A stretch of 64,000 nt of DNA from Segatella copri (GCF_026015625.1 NZ_JAPDVG010000001.1:2497001-2561000), one strand, 5' to 3'. Numbered from the stretch's first letter, positions 1 to 8,606 are shown. Notes: a model not told the origin generated them from the sequence alone. Numbers and translations are program-made.

Positions 1-1
1 A

Positions 2-1255
2 GCAACATTCCGTGCCGATGGTTCTTCTCGTTTCAAAAAAGGCAAGAAGTGGGGTTACTTCCCTGCTGCAGCCTTTGCTTGGAAGATTAACAACGAACCT
101 TTCTTGAAGGACGCAAAATGGCTTGATGAGTTGAAGCTCCGCTTGGGTTGGGGTATGACTGGTCAGCAGAATGGTATTCCAGACTTCTACTATACTCCTG
201 TATATACAGTCAGCGATACTTATGCACAGTATCCATTTGGTGACAAATATTATATAACCATGCGTCCATCAGCATACAATCCTGAATTGACTTGGGAAAA
301 GACAACAACCTACAATGCTGGTTTAGACTTCACCGCTCTCAATGGTCGTTTCGGTATGAATGTGGATGGTTACTATCGTAAGACTACCGACCTTCTGTCA
401 ACAATTGCCATCGCCGGTGGTACTAACTTTGGCGACCAGCTTCTGAAGAATATTGGTTCTTTGGAAAACTATGGTGTTGAATTGGCATTCGATGTCAAGC
501 CTATTGTTACAAAGGACTTCATATGGGATGTAACCTACAACGTAGGATGGAACCACAATGAAATCACAGAGTTAGAGGCTGGTTTGCAAGACTGGGTATG
601 GACTGGAGATAAAGTATCTCGTGGTAACAACACCAAGATTCAGGTAAACAAGGTAGGCCAGCCTATCAAATCATTCTATGTTTTCCAGCAGGTTTATGAT
701 GAAAACGGCAAACCTATCGAGGGTCTGTATGTTGACCGCGACGGAAATGGTACAATCGATGATGACGACCGCTATTGCTACAAGAGCCCAGCTCCTGACG
801 TAATCATGGGTCTCACCACCAAGTTCATCTATAAGAACTGGGACTTCAGTGCAGCATTCCATGCCTCTATCGGCAACTATGTTTACTACGATTTCTTGAA
901 CGAGAAGGCAGTTTTAGCCGACCTCAATAAAGACAACATCTTCAGAAATACTACAGCAGAAGCTGTTGATCTTGGTTTCTGGGGTAAAACCTCAAAAGCA
1001 ACCAACACCAGTGACTACTTCGTACGCAATGCTTCTTACTTGAAGTGTACAAACATGACATTGGGATATAGCTTCCCTGCATTGATTAAGGCTGGTGCTG
1101 AGAAGATTTGCAGTGGTCGAATTTTCTTCACAGTTCAGAACCCATTCATCATTTCCAAGTATAAGGGTATTGACCCTGAGGTAAGCAGTGGTATCGACAG
1201 TAATCCTTACCCACGTCCAATAAGCTTCCAGCTTGGTTTGAATCTTAACATCTAA
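2..1255 (+). CDS. susC: SusC-like TonB-dependent outer-membrane transporter, C-terminal part
   Basis: The reading frame is already open at the left edge, so this is the C-terminal part (about 418 residues) of a SusC/RagA transporter; plug and signal peptide lie outside the window. The visible part is beta-barrel: it begins with RADGSSRF, a common SusC barrel motif, and carries GWGMTGQQNG, PELTWEKTTTYNAGLDF and a C-terminus FQLGLNLNI ending in alternating hydrophobic residues, as outer-membrane barrels do. SusC imports oligosaccharides across the outer membrane using TonB energy, with SusD as lid. The gene is 20 bp upstream of susD, followed by susE and susF, which points to starch/malto-oligosaccharides as substrate. 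Family assignment is firm; the substrate is inferred from neighbours. Confidence 0.93.
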   Translation, partial: ATFRADGSSRFKKGKKWGYFPAAAFAWKINNEPFLKDAKWLDELKLRLGWGMTGQQNGIPDFYYTPVYTVSDTYAQYPFGDKYYITMRPSAYNPELTWEKTTTYNAGLDFTALNGRFGMNVDGYYRKTTDLLSTIAIAGGTNFGDQLLKNIGSLENYGVELAFDVKPIVTKDFIWDVTYNVGWNHNEITELEAGLQDWVWTGDKVSRGNNTKIQVNKVGQPIKSFYVFQQVYDENGKPIEGLYVDRDGNGTIDDDDRYCYKSPAPDVIMGLTTKFIYKNWDFSAAFHASIGNYVYYDFLNEKAVLADLNKDNIFRNTTAEAVDLGFWGKTSKATNTSDYFVRNASYLKCTNMTLGYSFPALIKAGAEKICSGRIFFTVQNPFIISKYKGIDPEVSSGIDSNPYPRPISFQLGLNLNI

Positions 1256-1275
1256 AAATAAAAAAGGAGACAATT

Positions 1276-2955
1276 ATGAAAAAACTATTTATAACGACTG
1301 CAATGGCAAGTATGTTGTGCATGGGCTTTGTCTCATGCGCAGACGAACTGAATATCAAGTCCATTGATCCACAGTCTTCCCCAACATATACTGCGGAGGG
1401 CCTCTTGGCTAAACAGTATGCAACCCTCGGTCTTACAGGTCAGAAAGGTCCTGCTGGTTCAGCAGACTTGAGTGGAGACGAGGGTGAGAGCGGATTTATC
1501 CGTACCGTCTTCAACTTGCAAGAATTAATGACAGACGAAATTTTGTGGGCATGGCAAGACAATGAAGGTATTGCCGCTATTACCAACATGAACTGGGATA
1601 AGAGTAATGCACGAGTAAACTGGGCATACCAGCGATTAATTTTCGACATCACCCTGTACAACCAGTTTATTTCCGAGCAGACAGGTAAGATGAGCGAAGA
1701 TAAGATTGCAGAAGTCCGCTTCCTCCGTGCACTGAACTACTATTATTTCCTCGACCTGTATCGCAAGGCTCCTTTCAAGGAAACCTTCGACAGCAATCTC
1801 CCTATTGAGAAAAGCGGCAAGGATCTCTACGAGTGGCTTGACAACGAGTTGACTACCATCGAGCCTATGATGGCAGAGGTGGGTGCTTATAATAACAGTG
1901 AGAATTTCGGACGTGCCGACCGTGGTGCAGCTTATGCCCTCCATGCTCGTTTGGCACTTAACTCAGCTGTTTATACAGATGGTCAGGTTAAGGACTACCA
2001 GAAGGCTATCGATTATTGCGACAAGATTATCAATAGCGGCAAATATGACCTTTCTCGCGAAGCAAAGAATGGCTACAGCGGTTACCAGCAGTTGTTCATG
2101 GGCGACAATGATTGCAATCCAGAGGCTATGAAGGAAATCATCTTTGCTGTTCGTCAGGATGGTTTGAAGACTCGCCAGTATGGCGGTTCTACTTATCTCG
2201 TAGCAGCCTGCACCAAAGCTGGCATGCCATCAGCAAGTACCGCTGACCCTTGGAAATGTATCTTTGCACGCGAAGACTTGGTTAAGAAGTTCTTCCCTGA
2301 CGGGAAAATTCCTATGGCAACTACAGATGATGTTTTACCTAATGCAACAAAGGATCAGATTATCGCAAAAGATAATGAGAAAGGCATCGGCACAGACGCT
2401 GTTATAGCAAAGGCAAAAGACGACCGAGCTTTGTTATACATGGGTGTAGGTGGCTGCGAAAGTGGAAAAGTTCGTACACTCAATCCAGGTGATGCTATCA
2501 CAGACCCTCTGAACGGTGCGGCTATCGTAAAGTGGAGCAATTTCCACGCAGATGGTACAGCACAGCATGACCAGAACTTTTCAGACACCGACATCCCATT
2601 GTTCCGCCTGGCAGAAATCTATCTGACCCGAGCAGAAGCTAAGTTCCGTCTCAACGGCAGTCAGGAAGGTTTGGCTGACATCAAGTTAGTTCAGGACCGT
2701 GCTCACCGTGGGACAGAAGCTACATCAGTAGATAATCAGACCCTTATTGACGAATGGTGCCGTGAGTTCTATTTGGAAGGCCGCCGTCGTTCAGACTTGG
2801 TTCGTTTTGGCTTGTTCAGTGGTTCAGCGTATCTCTGGAGTTTCAAGGGTGGTGTACCTAATGGTGCAGGTATTGAATCGCATTTCGATATCTACCCTAT
2901 CCCAGGTAATGAGACTAAGAACAACCCTAACATGACACAGAACCCAAAATACTAA
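1276..2955 (+). CDS. susD: SusD-like starch-binding outer-membrane lipoprotein (RagB/SusD)
   Basis: 559 residues. The N-terminus is a lipoprotein signal with a lipobox ending at Cys21 (F-V-S-C). The mid region has the TPR-like pattern of the SusD family (EVRFLRALNYYYFLDLY, GRADRGAAYALHARLAL), and the C-terminal third has the family signature DIPLFRLAEIYLTRAEAKFR and EFYLEGRRRSDLVRFG. SusD forms the hinged lid over its SusC partner and helps to bind glycan at the cell surface. It lies 20 bp after susC and is followed at short distance by two further surface lipoproteins, so all four are very likely one operon. Starch specificity is inferred from the SusE/SusF pair, not from residues seen here. 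Confidence 0.93.
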   Translation: MKKLFITTAMASMLCMGFVSCADELNIKSIDPQSSPTYTAEGLLAKQYATLGLTGQKGPAGSADLSGDEGESGFIRTVFNLQELMTDEILWAWQDNEGIAAITNMNWDKSNARVNWAYQRLIFDITLYNQFISEQTGKMSEDKIAEVRFLRALNYYYFLDLYRKAPFKETFDSNLPIEKSGKDLYEWLDNELTTIEPMMAEVGAYNNSENFGRADRGAAYALHARLALNSAVYTDGQVKDYQKAIDYCDKIINSGKYDLSREAKNGYSGYQQLFMGDNDCNPEAMKEIIFAVRQDGLKTRQYGGSTYLVAACTKAGMPSASTADPWKCIFAREDLVKKFFPDGKIPMATTDDVLPNATKDQIIAKDNEKGIGTDAVIAKAKDDRALLYMGVGGCESGKVRTLNPGDAITDPLNGAAIVKWSNFHADGTAQHDQNFSDTDIPLFRLAEIYLTRAEAKFRLNGSQEGLADIKLVQDRAHRGTEATSVDNQTLIDEWCREFYLEGRRRSDLVRFGLFSGSAYLWSFKGGVPNGAGIESHFDIYPIPGNETKNNPNMTQNPKY

Positions 2956-2993
2956 TTGTTAGGTTAACAGATTAAATTAAAAAAGAAAGAATT

Positions 2994-4187
2994 ATGAAAA
3001 AGATATTCAAATTCATGCTGTTGCCAGCATTGGTACTCCCTTTGCTCTTTACATCATGCGATGATGACAGAGACAGCAACCCTACATTGGACTTGAGTCA
3101 TGTTGCAGATGGATTTGTATTGAACACTCCTGCCGTAGCAGAAAACAATACTTACGATCTCATCAGTGCAAAAAGTTTAAGATTGACATGTTCTCAGCCA
3201 AACTATGGTGGAGTACCTTACTCTATGAGATATTACGTACAGGTATCTATCGATCCAGCATTCGTCAGCGATGGTACTGCAACTCACACAGAGTTAGCGA
3301 CATTCTATAGAACTGCCGATATGCAAGTTAATGCAACTGAAATAAACAACGCTATAGTAGCTCTCTTCCAGGCTGCAAATCCAGATACAAGTGTTCCTGC
3401 AGAAATGCCTGTTTACATTCGCTTGCGTGCTGTGATTGGAGACGCTACTGATACAAGTTTGGGCGAGACATTCTCAAATACCATCACCTTGCGTTCTGTG
3501 AAGGCTACTTATGAGGCTCCTGATGCTAAGTTCACTGACAACCTCTACTTGATTGGTAGTTCTATCCAGGATCCATGGAAGAGTTGGAAACCAATTCCTA
3601 AGGTCTTTGGTTTGGAAGGTAACTACTATGGTATAATCTACTTGCCAGCTGGTGGTGAGTTCAAGTGGGGTACCGAGAACAATGACGACCGCGGTTACAA
3701 CCGTATCAAGGAAATCAACGATGAGGCCAACGCCGGTATCTCAGAAGGTGAAGAGCATAGAATCAAGGTAGCAAACGCAGGTTGGTACACTCTCCACTTC
3801 AAGGGTAAGATTACCGAAGACAAGAAGAACATCGATTGGACACTGACTGTTTACCCAACAAAGGTTTACATCTTAGGTGGTAGTGTCGAGATGTCTGGTA
3901 CTTGGGCATTTGATGACGCTTATGCTCTGACAGCTCCAGCAGATAAGAATGGCAAATGGGTTTCTCCAGCATTCACTGCCAGCGCAGAGCTTCGCGCAGC
4001 TGTCAAGGTAGGCAAATTAGATTGGTATCGTACAGAGTTCACTCTTTACAAGGGCAACGTCTTCTGGCGTAGATATGATATCGTAAACAGCTGGGCTGAG
4101 ACTGAGGGCGCAGATTACTCTGTAACTACCCAAGTTGGACAGAAGTTGTATATCGACTTTGATAATTACACAGCAGAAGTTAAATAA
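2994..4187 (+). CDS. susE: SusE-like starch-binding surface lipoprotein
   Basis: 397 residues with a lipoprotein signal; the lipid-carrying residue should be Cys22 (F-T-S-C), followed at once by DDD, an acidic stretch resembling the Bacteroidota surface-export signal. Residues of roughly 30-170 look like the SusE N-terminal Ig-like domain (VQVSIDPAFVSDG, MPVYIRLRAVIGD). Two carbohydrate-binding-like repeats follow, starting at DNLYLIGSSIQDPWKSWKPI and at KVYILGGSVEMSGTWAFDD, rich in Trp and Tyr. SusE-type proteins bind starch at the cell surface and adjust the size of imported malto-oligosaccharides. It sits between susD (38 bp) and susF (16 bp). It could also be called a generic SusE/SusF-family protein; that family is closely tied to starch loci. 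Confidence 0.88.
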   Translation: MKKIFKFMLLPALVLPLLFTSCDDDRDSNPTLDLSHVADGFVLNTPAVAENNTYDLISAKSLRLTCSQPNYGGVPYSMRYYVQVSIDPAFVSDGTATHTELATFYRTADMQVNATEINNAIVALFQAANPDTSVPAEMPVYIRLRAVIGDATDTSLGETFSNTITLRSVKATYEAPDAKFTDNLYLIGSSIQDPWKSWKPIPKVFGLEGNYYGIIYLPAGGEFKWGTENNDDRGYNRIKEINDEANAGISEGEEHRIKVANAGWYTLHFKGKITEDKKNIDWTLTVYPTKVYILGGSVEMSGTWAFDDAYALTAPADKNGKWVSPAFTASAELRAAVKVGKLDWYRTEFTLYKGNVFWRRYDIVNSWAETEGADYSVTTQVGQKLYIDFDNYTAEVK

Positions 4188-4203
4188 TTAAGACCAAAGC
4201 ACA

Positions 4204-5604
4204 ATGAAAAAAACATTATTATATAGCTTAGCAGTCTTGGCAAGTGTTACACTTGCCAGCTGCAACGGCGACTACGATGATTGGGCTAATCCTCAGACCA
4301 ATCCACAGGAGGCCTCAGCTGCCAAATACGGAATTACTTTCGCAGCAGGTACTGAAGCTGAAAGTAGCTTGCCAGACGATGACGGTATTATCAATCTCGT
4401 CACAGTCAATTCATCAGATGCAGATGTTACAGGTTTCACACTCAAAGACTTGAAAGTAAATGGCGAAGCCATTAAAGGCGAAATCAACGGTAACAGCATT
4501 CAGGTAGACGCAACAGAATTGGAGAAGATTCTCTGCAGCCAGAACAAATCACGCGCAAGCGTTGCTCGTGACATCAACGTTGAGTCTAAGGTTTCTGTCA
4601 ACTTGGCATCAGGTGATGCCGTTGCCATCAATACTGTAGGTACGACTACAGCCAAACTTAAGCCATCCCCAACTCCTGCTATTGATGAGAAAGGTTACTA
4701 CATGCTCGGTGAAGTTAATGGCAATGGATGGAAGCCAACAAAACCTGTATGGATGAACAAAGTGTCTGATGGTGTTTACCAGCTCAAGGTCACCACAGAG
4801 AAAGATAAGAACTATTTTAAGTTCTACGAAGGTAGCAAGTGGGATGAAACCGGCAACTGGGATGTTATCAACACAGGTGTCTTGGGTTGCGAGAAAGACG
4901 GTAGCGAAGATGCTTCTGGTACAATCTATTATACTGGCGACAGCTGGGGTACACCACAGACCATGGTTATCGTAGGTACTGGTACATGGATTGTAACTCT
5001 CGACATGAACAACCTGTCTTACTCTGTAGGCAAGCCTATCCTCTATATGGCAGGCGATGCTAATGGCTGGGCAACAAATGACTATCTCGCAGGTGAAGAT
5101 GGTGTAAAATTCACTGGTTACATGTACCTGAACCAGAATGGTTTCAAGTTCTGTACTCAGCCAGAGTGGAAGGGCACCAACTATGGCGCAGACTTCAATA
5201 CTGCTCCAGATGCAGCCAACATCACTATTACAGAACCTGCAGGTTACTATCAGGTAGATGTTGATTTGTCTGAGAAGAAATACGAACTGACTCCTATTAC
5301 ATCTATTGGAATCATTGGTAGCGCATCACCTAATGGTTGGGAGTCAGACGTAGATATGACTTACGTTCCTTACAATAAAGATACCAAGGAAGTTAATGGC
5401 TACTGGGAAGTTAAGAACATCACATTGAGTGCTGGTGAAATCAAGTTCCGCGCCAACGACGATTGGGCCATCAGTTGGGGTGGAGAGTTAGATAACCTCA
5501 CAACAAAGAATGGTGGAAACATCACTGTAGAAGCAGGTACTTACGACATCAAGCTTTATGCTTGGGCTGAAGGCTTTGCTAAATGTGTGATGACAAAGAA
5601 GTAA
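4204..5604 (+). CDS. susF: SusF-like starch-binding surface lipoprotein
   Basis: 466 residues, lipobox Cys20 (L-A-S-C) followed by NGDYDD. After an N-terminal domain (about 35-155) three tandem starch-binding-like modules are visible, each opening with the same pattern: YYMLGEVNGNGWKPTKPVWM (about 162), LYMAGDANGWATNDYL (about 280) and IGIIGSASPNGWESDVDMTY (about 375). The repeated G-x-x-N/S-x-N-G-W motif supports three carbohydrate-binding domains, as in SusF, which binds starch at the surface without cutting it. It is the last gene of the operon; a strong hairpin terminator follows 32 bp after the stop codon. Confidence 0.88.
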   Translation: MKKTLLYSLAVLASVTLASCNGDYDDWANPQTNPQEASAAKYGITFAAGTEAESSLPDDDGIINLVTVNSSDADVTGFTLKDLKVNGEAIKGEINGNSIQVDATELEKILCSQNKSRASVARDINVESKVSVNLASGDAVAINTVGTTTAKLKPSPTPAIDEKGYYMLGEVNGNGWKPTKPVWMNKVSDGVYQLKVTTEKDKNYFKFYEGSKWDETGNWDVINTGVLGCEKDGSEDASGTIYYTGDSWGTPQTMVIVGTGTWIVTLDMNNLSYSVGKPILYMAGDANGWATNDYLAGEDGVKFTGYMYLNQNGFKFCTQPEWKGTNYGADFNTAPDAANITITEPAGYYQVDVDLSEKKYELTPITSIGIIGSASPNGWESDVDMTYVPYNKDTKEVNGYWEVKNITLSAGEIKFRANDDWAISWGGELDNLTTKNGGNITVEAGTYDIKLYAWAEGFAKCVMTKK

Positions 5605-5635
5605 GCATTTGCTTCATCAAATAAACTAAATATCA

Positions 5636-5672
5636 ATAGGCGACTCTCAATTCCGGGAGCCGCCTATTTTTT
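5636..5672 (+). terminator. Rho-independent terminator of the sus operon
   Basis: An 11-bp stem (ATAGGCGACTC pairing with GAGCCGCCTAT, one mismatch) is followed by a run of eight T. It closes the susCDEF operon. A nearly identical hairpin stands at 7290-7330, because this terminator plus the promoter region behind it has been duplicated. Confidence 0.85.
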
Positions 5673-5714
5673 TTCGTTCTCCTCCCCCTTTTCAAGTATT
5701 TTTCCCCTAAATCC

Positions 5715-5745
5715 TTGGAAGTTACGAGGAAAAGTCGTATATTTG
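5715..5745 (+). promoter_or_regulatory. Promoter of the Rpn nuclease gene
   Basis: TTGG at 5715-5718, 19-bp spacer and TATATTTG at 5738-5745 fit the Bacteroidota -33/-7 pattern. The start codon follows 47 bp downstream. The same box pair with the same spacer recurs at 7366-7396 and 7628-7658. Confidence 0.7.
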
Positions 5746-5792
5746 CAGGCGAATAGCAATATTGCGTCCACGACCTTATAAAGCGTAAGCAG

Positions 5793-6644
5793 ATGGCAAG
5801 ATTTATAGACCCACGTGTCGATTGGGCTTTCAAGAGGATATTTGGAAGCGAAGACACGAAAGAATGTCTGATCACATTCCTCAACGGACTGTTTGAAGAC
5901 GAGTTGGTAATCAAGGACGTGACGTTTGCCAAGACCGAAAAACTTGGCTTGCGCCCCGATGACCGCGGTGTGGTCTTCGATGTCTATTGCATCACAAACG
6001 AAGGCAAGCATGTCATCGTAGAGATGCAGAAGAAAGAGCAGGAATACTTTGCCGACAGGGCATTGTATTACACGGCACGTGCCATTGTGCAGCAAGGCAT
6101 CCGTGGAATCTGGGACTACCACTTGGCTCCAGTCTATACGGTATGTTTCATGGACTTTGTATCGCAAAGTCCGATATTAAAGGAGTTTCGCACCGATTTG
6201 GTGCTTACCGATTTGCAGACACGCCAGCGAGTGTCCGACAGGATGCGTATTGTGTACCTCCAACTGCCATTGTTCGACAAGCATACGGAGGCAGAGTGTA
6301 TGGATATATTTGATTGTTGGATTTATATAGTGAAGAATATGAACATGTTTGAACAGATGCCATTCAGCGAGAAGTATCCAGTCTTCCGCAAATTGGCAGA
6401 AATAGGCGACCTCCGCAAGCTCTCCCGAGAGGAACTTGAGCTGTATGACGAGGACATCAAGAATATGCGTGATATATATGCCACCAGAAAGTTTGATGAA
6501 AAGAAAGGGATGGAAAAAGGTATGGAAAAAGAAAAGCTAGCCACAGCTCGCCGCCTTCTGTCAATGGGCCTTTCTGATGAGCAAGTATCAACAGCCACCG
6601 AACTTCCACTGGAGGAAATCCAGAAATTAAAGGAACAAGCCTGA
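5793..6644 (+). CDS. Rpn family recombination-promoting nuclease (PD-(D/E)XK, putative transposase)
   Basis: 283 residues. It starts with the family N-terminus FIDPRVDWAFKRIFG, continues with FLNGLFEDELVIKDV, and has a PD-(D/E)XK core in which GVVFDVYC supplies the Asp and HVIVEMQKKEQEYFADRALYY supplies the E-x-Q. The C-terminus holds a short repeat of GMEK units followed by a helix-rich tail (ATARRLLSMGLSDEQVSTATELPLEEIQKLKE). Rpn proteins are DNA endonucleases that promote RecA-independent recombination and are often present in many copies per genome. It has its own promoter and is not part of the sus operon. A 3' copy of it lies at 8223-8606. Confidence 0.87.
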   Translation: MARFIDPRVDWAFKRIFGSEDTKECLITFLNGLFEDELVIKDVTFAKTEKLGLRPDDRGVVFDVYCITNEGKHVIVEMQKKEQEYFADRALYYTARAIVQQGIRGIWDYHLAPVYTVCFMDFVSQSPILKEFRTDLVLTDLQTRQRVSDRMRIVYLQLPLFDKHTEAECMDIFDCWIYIVKNMNMFEQMPFSEKYPVFRKLAEIGDLRKLSREELELYDEDIKNMRDIYATRKFDEKKGMEKGMEKEKLATARRLLSMGLSDEQVSTATELPLEEIQKLKEQA

Positions 6645-6718
6645 AACTGGCTGAACTTTCAGGAACTCAAATGTAGGATATGAGACGTTTTTATGAAGCA
6701 TGGAATATGCTTGACAGC

Positions 6719-6779
6719 AATTCGGCGGTTGCAACCGCCGAATTGTGCTTTGAGAATTCAGCGGTTGAACCGCTGAATT
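6719..6779. repeat. Two perfect palindromes sharing one core
   Basis: 6719-6744 is a 12-bp perfect inverted repeat around GC (arm AATTCGGCGGTT); 6755-6779 is a 12-bp perfect inverted repeat around one base (arm AATTCAGCGGTT). The arms differ by one base. They lie between the Rpn gene and the DUF1016 fragment and lack a T-run, so they look more like a REP-type element than a terminator. The rest of 6645-6912 shows no gene. Confidence 0.6.
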
Positions 6780-6912
6780 ACAAAATAGTGAAAATCAGAT
6801 AGATATATTCCATACTTTATCTATTTCTAATATTCCAGATTTTCCTGTTGAGGACTTCTTTAAAGTACCATTCACACACCACTCTGCCATCATTAGTGTT
6901 GAACAATTCCCA

Positions 6913-7239
6913 GACCTGCTGTTTTTCAATCGAGAATTGAACGCCATGGTTTGCATAGAACTAAAACTTGGCGAGTTTAAGACCTCTTATCTTGGGCAAC
7001 TTTTTGGCTATCTCCAAATTCTCGACGACAAGGTGCGTAAGCCACACGAGAATCCGTCTATTGGAATCATTCTTTGCCAATCAGCAAACTACTCTTATGC
7101 AGAATATGCTGTTCGAGACTACAGCAAGCCGATGGGAGTTGCTACCTACAAGACGTTGGATGACATGCCTGAAAGGTTACGCAAGGCTTTGCCTGATATG
7201 AAGAAAATGATGGACTTGCTAAAAAACAAGGAAGAATAA
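6913..7239 (+). pseudogene. DUF1016 (YhcG-type PD-(D/E)XK nuclease) C-terminal fragment
   Basis: In frame from about 6913 the translation runs DLLFFNRELNAMVCIELKLGEFKTSY and continues GQLFGYLQILDD, KPHENPSIGIILC, and AEYAVRDYSKPMGVATYKT. This is the C-terminal nuclease half of DUF1016/YhcG proteins, including the E-L-K catalytic segment. Family members have about 330-360 residues with an N-terminal DNA-binding domain; here about 109 residues remain. The sequence just upstream is open but does not read as the family and no usual start is present; an internal ATG at 6937 could only give 100 residues. It is most likely the remnant of a deleted gene next to the Rpn gene. Confidence 0.75.
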
Positions 7240-7289
7240 TATCCCCCTAAACATTTGGAGATTATTAGAAAATTAAAGAATAACATTCA

Positions 7290-7330
7290 ATAGGCGGCTC
7301 TCAATTTCGGGAGTCGCCTATTTTCTTTTT
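7290..7330 (+). terminator. Duplicate of the sus-operon terminator
   Basis: ATAGGCGGCTC pairs with GAGTCGCCTAT, followed by TTTTCTTTTT. It is the second copy of the hairpin at 5636-5672 and sits 51 bp after the DUF1016 fragment, so copying of a terminator-promoter block placed it here. Confidence 0.75.
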
Positions 7331-7365
7331 CTTCTCCCCCTTTTCAAGTATTTTTCCCTAAAACC

Positions 7366-7396
7366 TTGGAAGTTATAAGGAAAAGTCGTATCTTTG
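7366..7396 (+). promoter_or_regulatory. Second copy of the Rpn promoter
   Basis: TTGG at 7366-7369, 19-bp spacer, TATCTTTG at 7389-7396. Both this promoter and the following leader (GCGTCCACGACC, then TTATAAAGCGTAAGCAGATGGC) copy the region in front of the Rpn gene. Here the leader runs into only a short frame starting MANNIENQDKSKP, so it is the orphan 5' end of a second Rpn copy. Confidence 0.65.
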
Positions 7397-7552
7397 CATA
7401 AGAAAAGCTGCACTCGGCAAATTGAAAACAAGCTTTCTTTGCGCTCGTTTGCATTTTCTTTGCCAACGAATAGCGATATTGCGTCCACGACCTGACCTTA
7501 TAAAGCGTAAGCAGATGGCAAATAACATAGAAAATCAAGATAAAAGCAAACC

Positions 7553-7569
7553 GGTCGCAAATTGCGACC
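7553..7569. repeat. 17-bp palindrome between the Rpn leader copy and the toxin-antitoxin promoter
   Basis: GGTCGCAA, one central base, TTGCGACC: a perfect 8-bp inverted repeat. It lies about 60 bp upstream of the antitoxin promoter. It may be a small transcriptional hairpin or a regulator site; nothing else supports either view. Confidence 0.45.
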
Positions 7570-7627
7570 AGTACATTTGCAAACTTATTTTTTTCTCATT
7601 CATATCAAGTATTTTTCACTTAAACAT

Positions 7628-7658
7628 TTGGATATTAAAGAGAAAAATCGTATCTTTG
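7628..7658 (+). promoter_or_regulatory. Promoter of the toxin-antitoxin operon
   Basis: TTGG at 7628-7631, 19-bp spacer, TATCTTTG at 7651-7658. The antitoxin start is 36 bp downstream. The preceding bases (CAAGTATTTTTC) also match the two other copies of this promoter block. Confidence 0.7.
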
Positions 7659-7694
7659 CGGCATCATTTAAAATAATATTAAAAGGAAAGCAAT

Positions 7695-7901
7695 ATGGAT
7701 GTAGCTATAAATAATATAAAAACAACTATAACTGTTCCGCAAGTTGACTTCAACTTATTAAAGGAACTGGCAAAAAAGTTTGGCTGGGTTATTCAAACCG
7801 AAAAGAAAAGTGGTATTGAAGAAGCCCTAGAAGATGTTAAAGCAGGCAGAGTATATCATGCAAAAGATGCTCACGACTTAATCAAACAGTGCTTAGAATG
7901 A
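7695..7901 (+). CDS. Antitoxin of a YafQ-type toxin-antitoxin pair
   Basis: 68 residues. The N-terminus (residues 1-30: VAINNIKTTITVPQVDFNLLKELAKKFGWVI in pieces) is followed by an acidic linker and a C-terminal segment EALEDVKAGRVYHAKDAHDLI, the type of toxin-wrapping tail seen in antitoxins encoded before RelE/YafQ toxins in Bacteroidota. Its stop codon overlaps the toxin start in ATGA, a typical translational coupling that keeps antitoxin made first. It has its own promoter at 7628-7658. It should neutralise the toxin and, with it, repress the operon; no classical DNA-binding fold can be named with certainty from sequence. Confidence 0.8.
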   Translation: MDVAINNIKTTITVPQVDFNLLKELAKKFGWVIQTEKKSGIEEALEDVKAGRVYHAKDAHDLIKQCLE

Positions 7902-8173
7902 AATACTCTATTGACTTTACAAACAGATTTAAAAAGTCTTTGCGAAAAGGAGTGAAACGTGGGCTAGACCCTACTCTCATAGAAAAAGCTGTAGAGAAAT
8001 TAGCTAATGAGGGTAAACTACCGCCATCATATAAATCGCATAAACTTCATGGAAACCTAGAAGGTATATGGGAATGTCACATAACCCCTGATTGGCTGAT
8101 GCTGTGGGAACAAAACGATGAAAAATTAACTTTGCTGTTTCTCAACAATGGAACCCATAGCGATTTGTTTTGA
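7898..8173 (+). CDS. YafQ-family mRNA interferase toxin (RelE superfamily)
   Basis: 91 residues starting MKYSIDFTNRFKKSLRK; this ATG overlaps the antitoxin stop by 4 bp, preferable to the more upstream start inside the antitoxin. All hallmark residues of YafQ are present: KSHKLHGNLEG, then WECHITPDWLMLW with the catalytic His-x4-Asp-Trp, and the C-terminal GTHSDLF with the His and Phe needed for mRNA cleavage. YafQ-type toxins cut mRNA in the ribosome A site. The catalytic set is intact, so the toxin should be active. The pair is placed between the orphan leader and the 3' fragment of a second Rpn gene. Confidence 0.88.
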   Translation: MKYSIDFTNRFKKSLRKGVKRGLDPTLIEKAVEKLANEGKLPPSYKSHKLHGNLEGIWECHITPDWLMLWEQNDEKLTLLFLNNGTHSDLF

Positions 8174-8222
8174 CTATAATGTAAATTCATATACCAACAT
8201 TGTATTATAATTAATCTAACAG

Positions 8223-8606
8223 CCATTGTTCGACAAGCACACGGAGGCAGAGTGTATGGATATATTTGATTGTTGGATTTATATAGTGAAGAATATGAAC
8301 ATGTTTGAACAGATGCCATTCAGCGAGAAGTATCCAGTCTTCCGCAAGTTGGCAGAAATAGGCGACCTACGCAAGCTCTCCCGAGAGGAACTAGAGCTGT
8401 ATGACGAGGATATCAAGAATATGCGTGATATATATGCCACCAGAAAGTTTGATGAAAAGAAAGGGATGGAAATAGGTATGGCGAAAGGTATGGAAAAAGA
8501 AAAGCTAGCCACAGCTCGCCGCCTTCTGTCAATGGGCCTTTCTGATGAGCAAGTATCAACAGCCACCGAACTTCCACTGGAGGAAATCCAGAAATTGAAG
8601 GAATAA
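8223..8606 (+). pseudogene. 3' fragment of a second Rpn nuclease gene
   Basis: From CCATTGTTCGAC onward this segment is almost identical to 6267-6640 of the intact Rpn gene and keeps the same frame to the stop codon. It lacks the whole nuclease core and a normal start (only a TTG at 8226). The one visible coding change of size is an extra GMAK unit in the GMEK repeat region. The sharp left edge 49 bp after the toxin stop marks a recombination junction. Expression is doubtful; the near-identity implies a recent copy. Confidence 0.85.
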
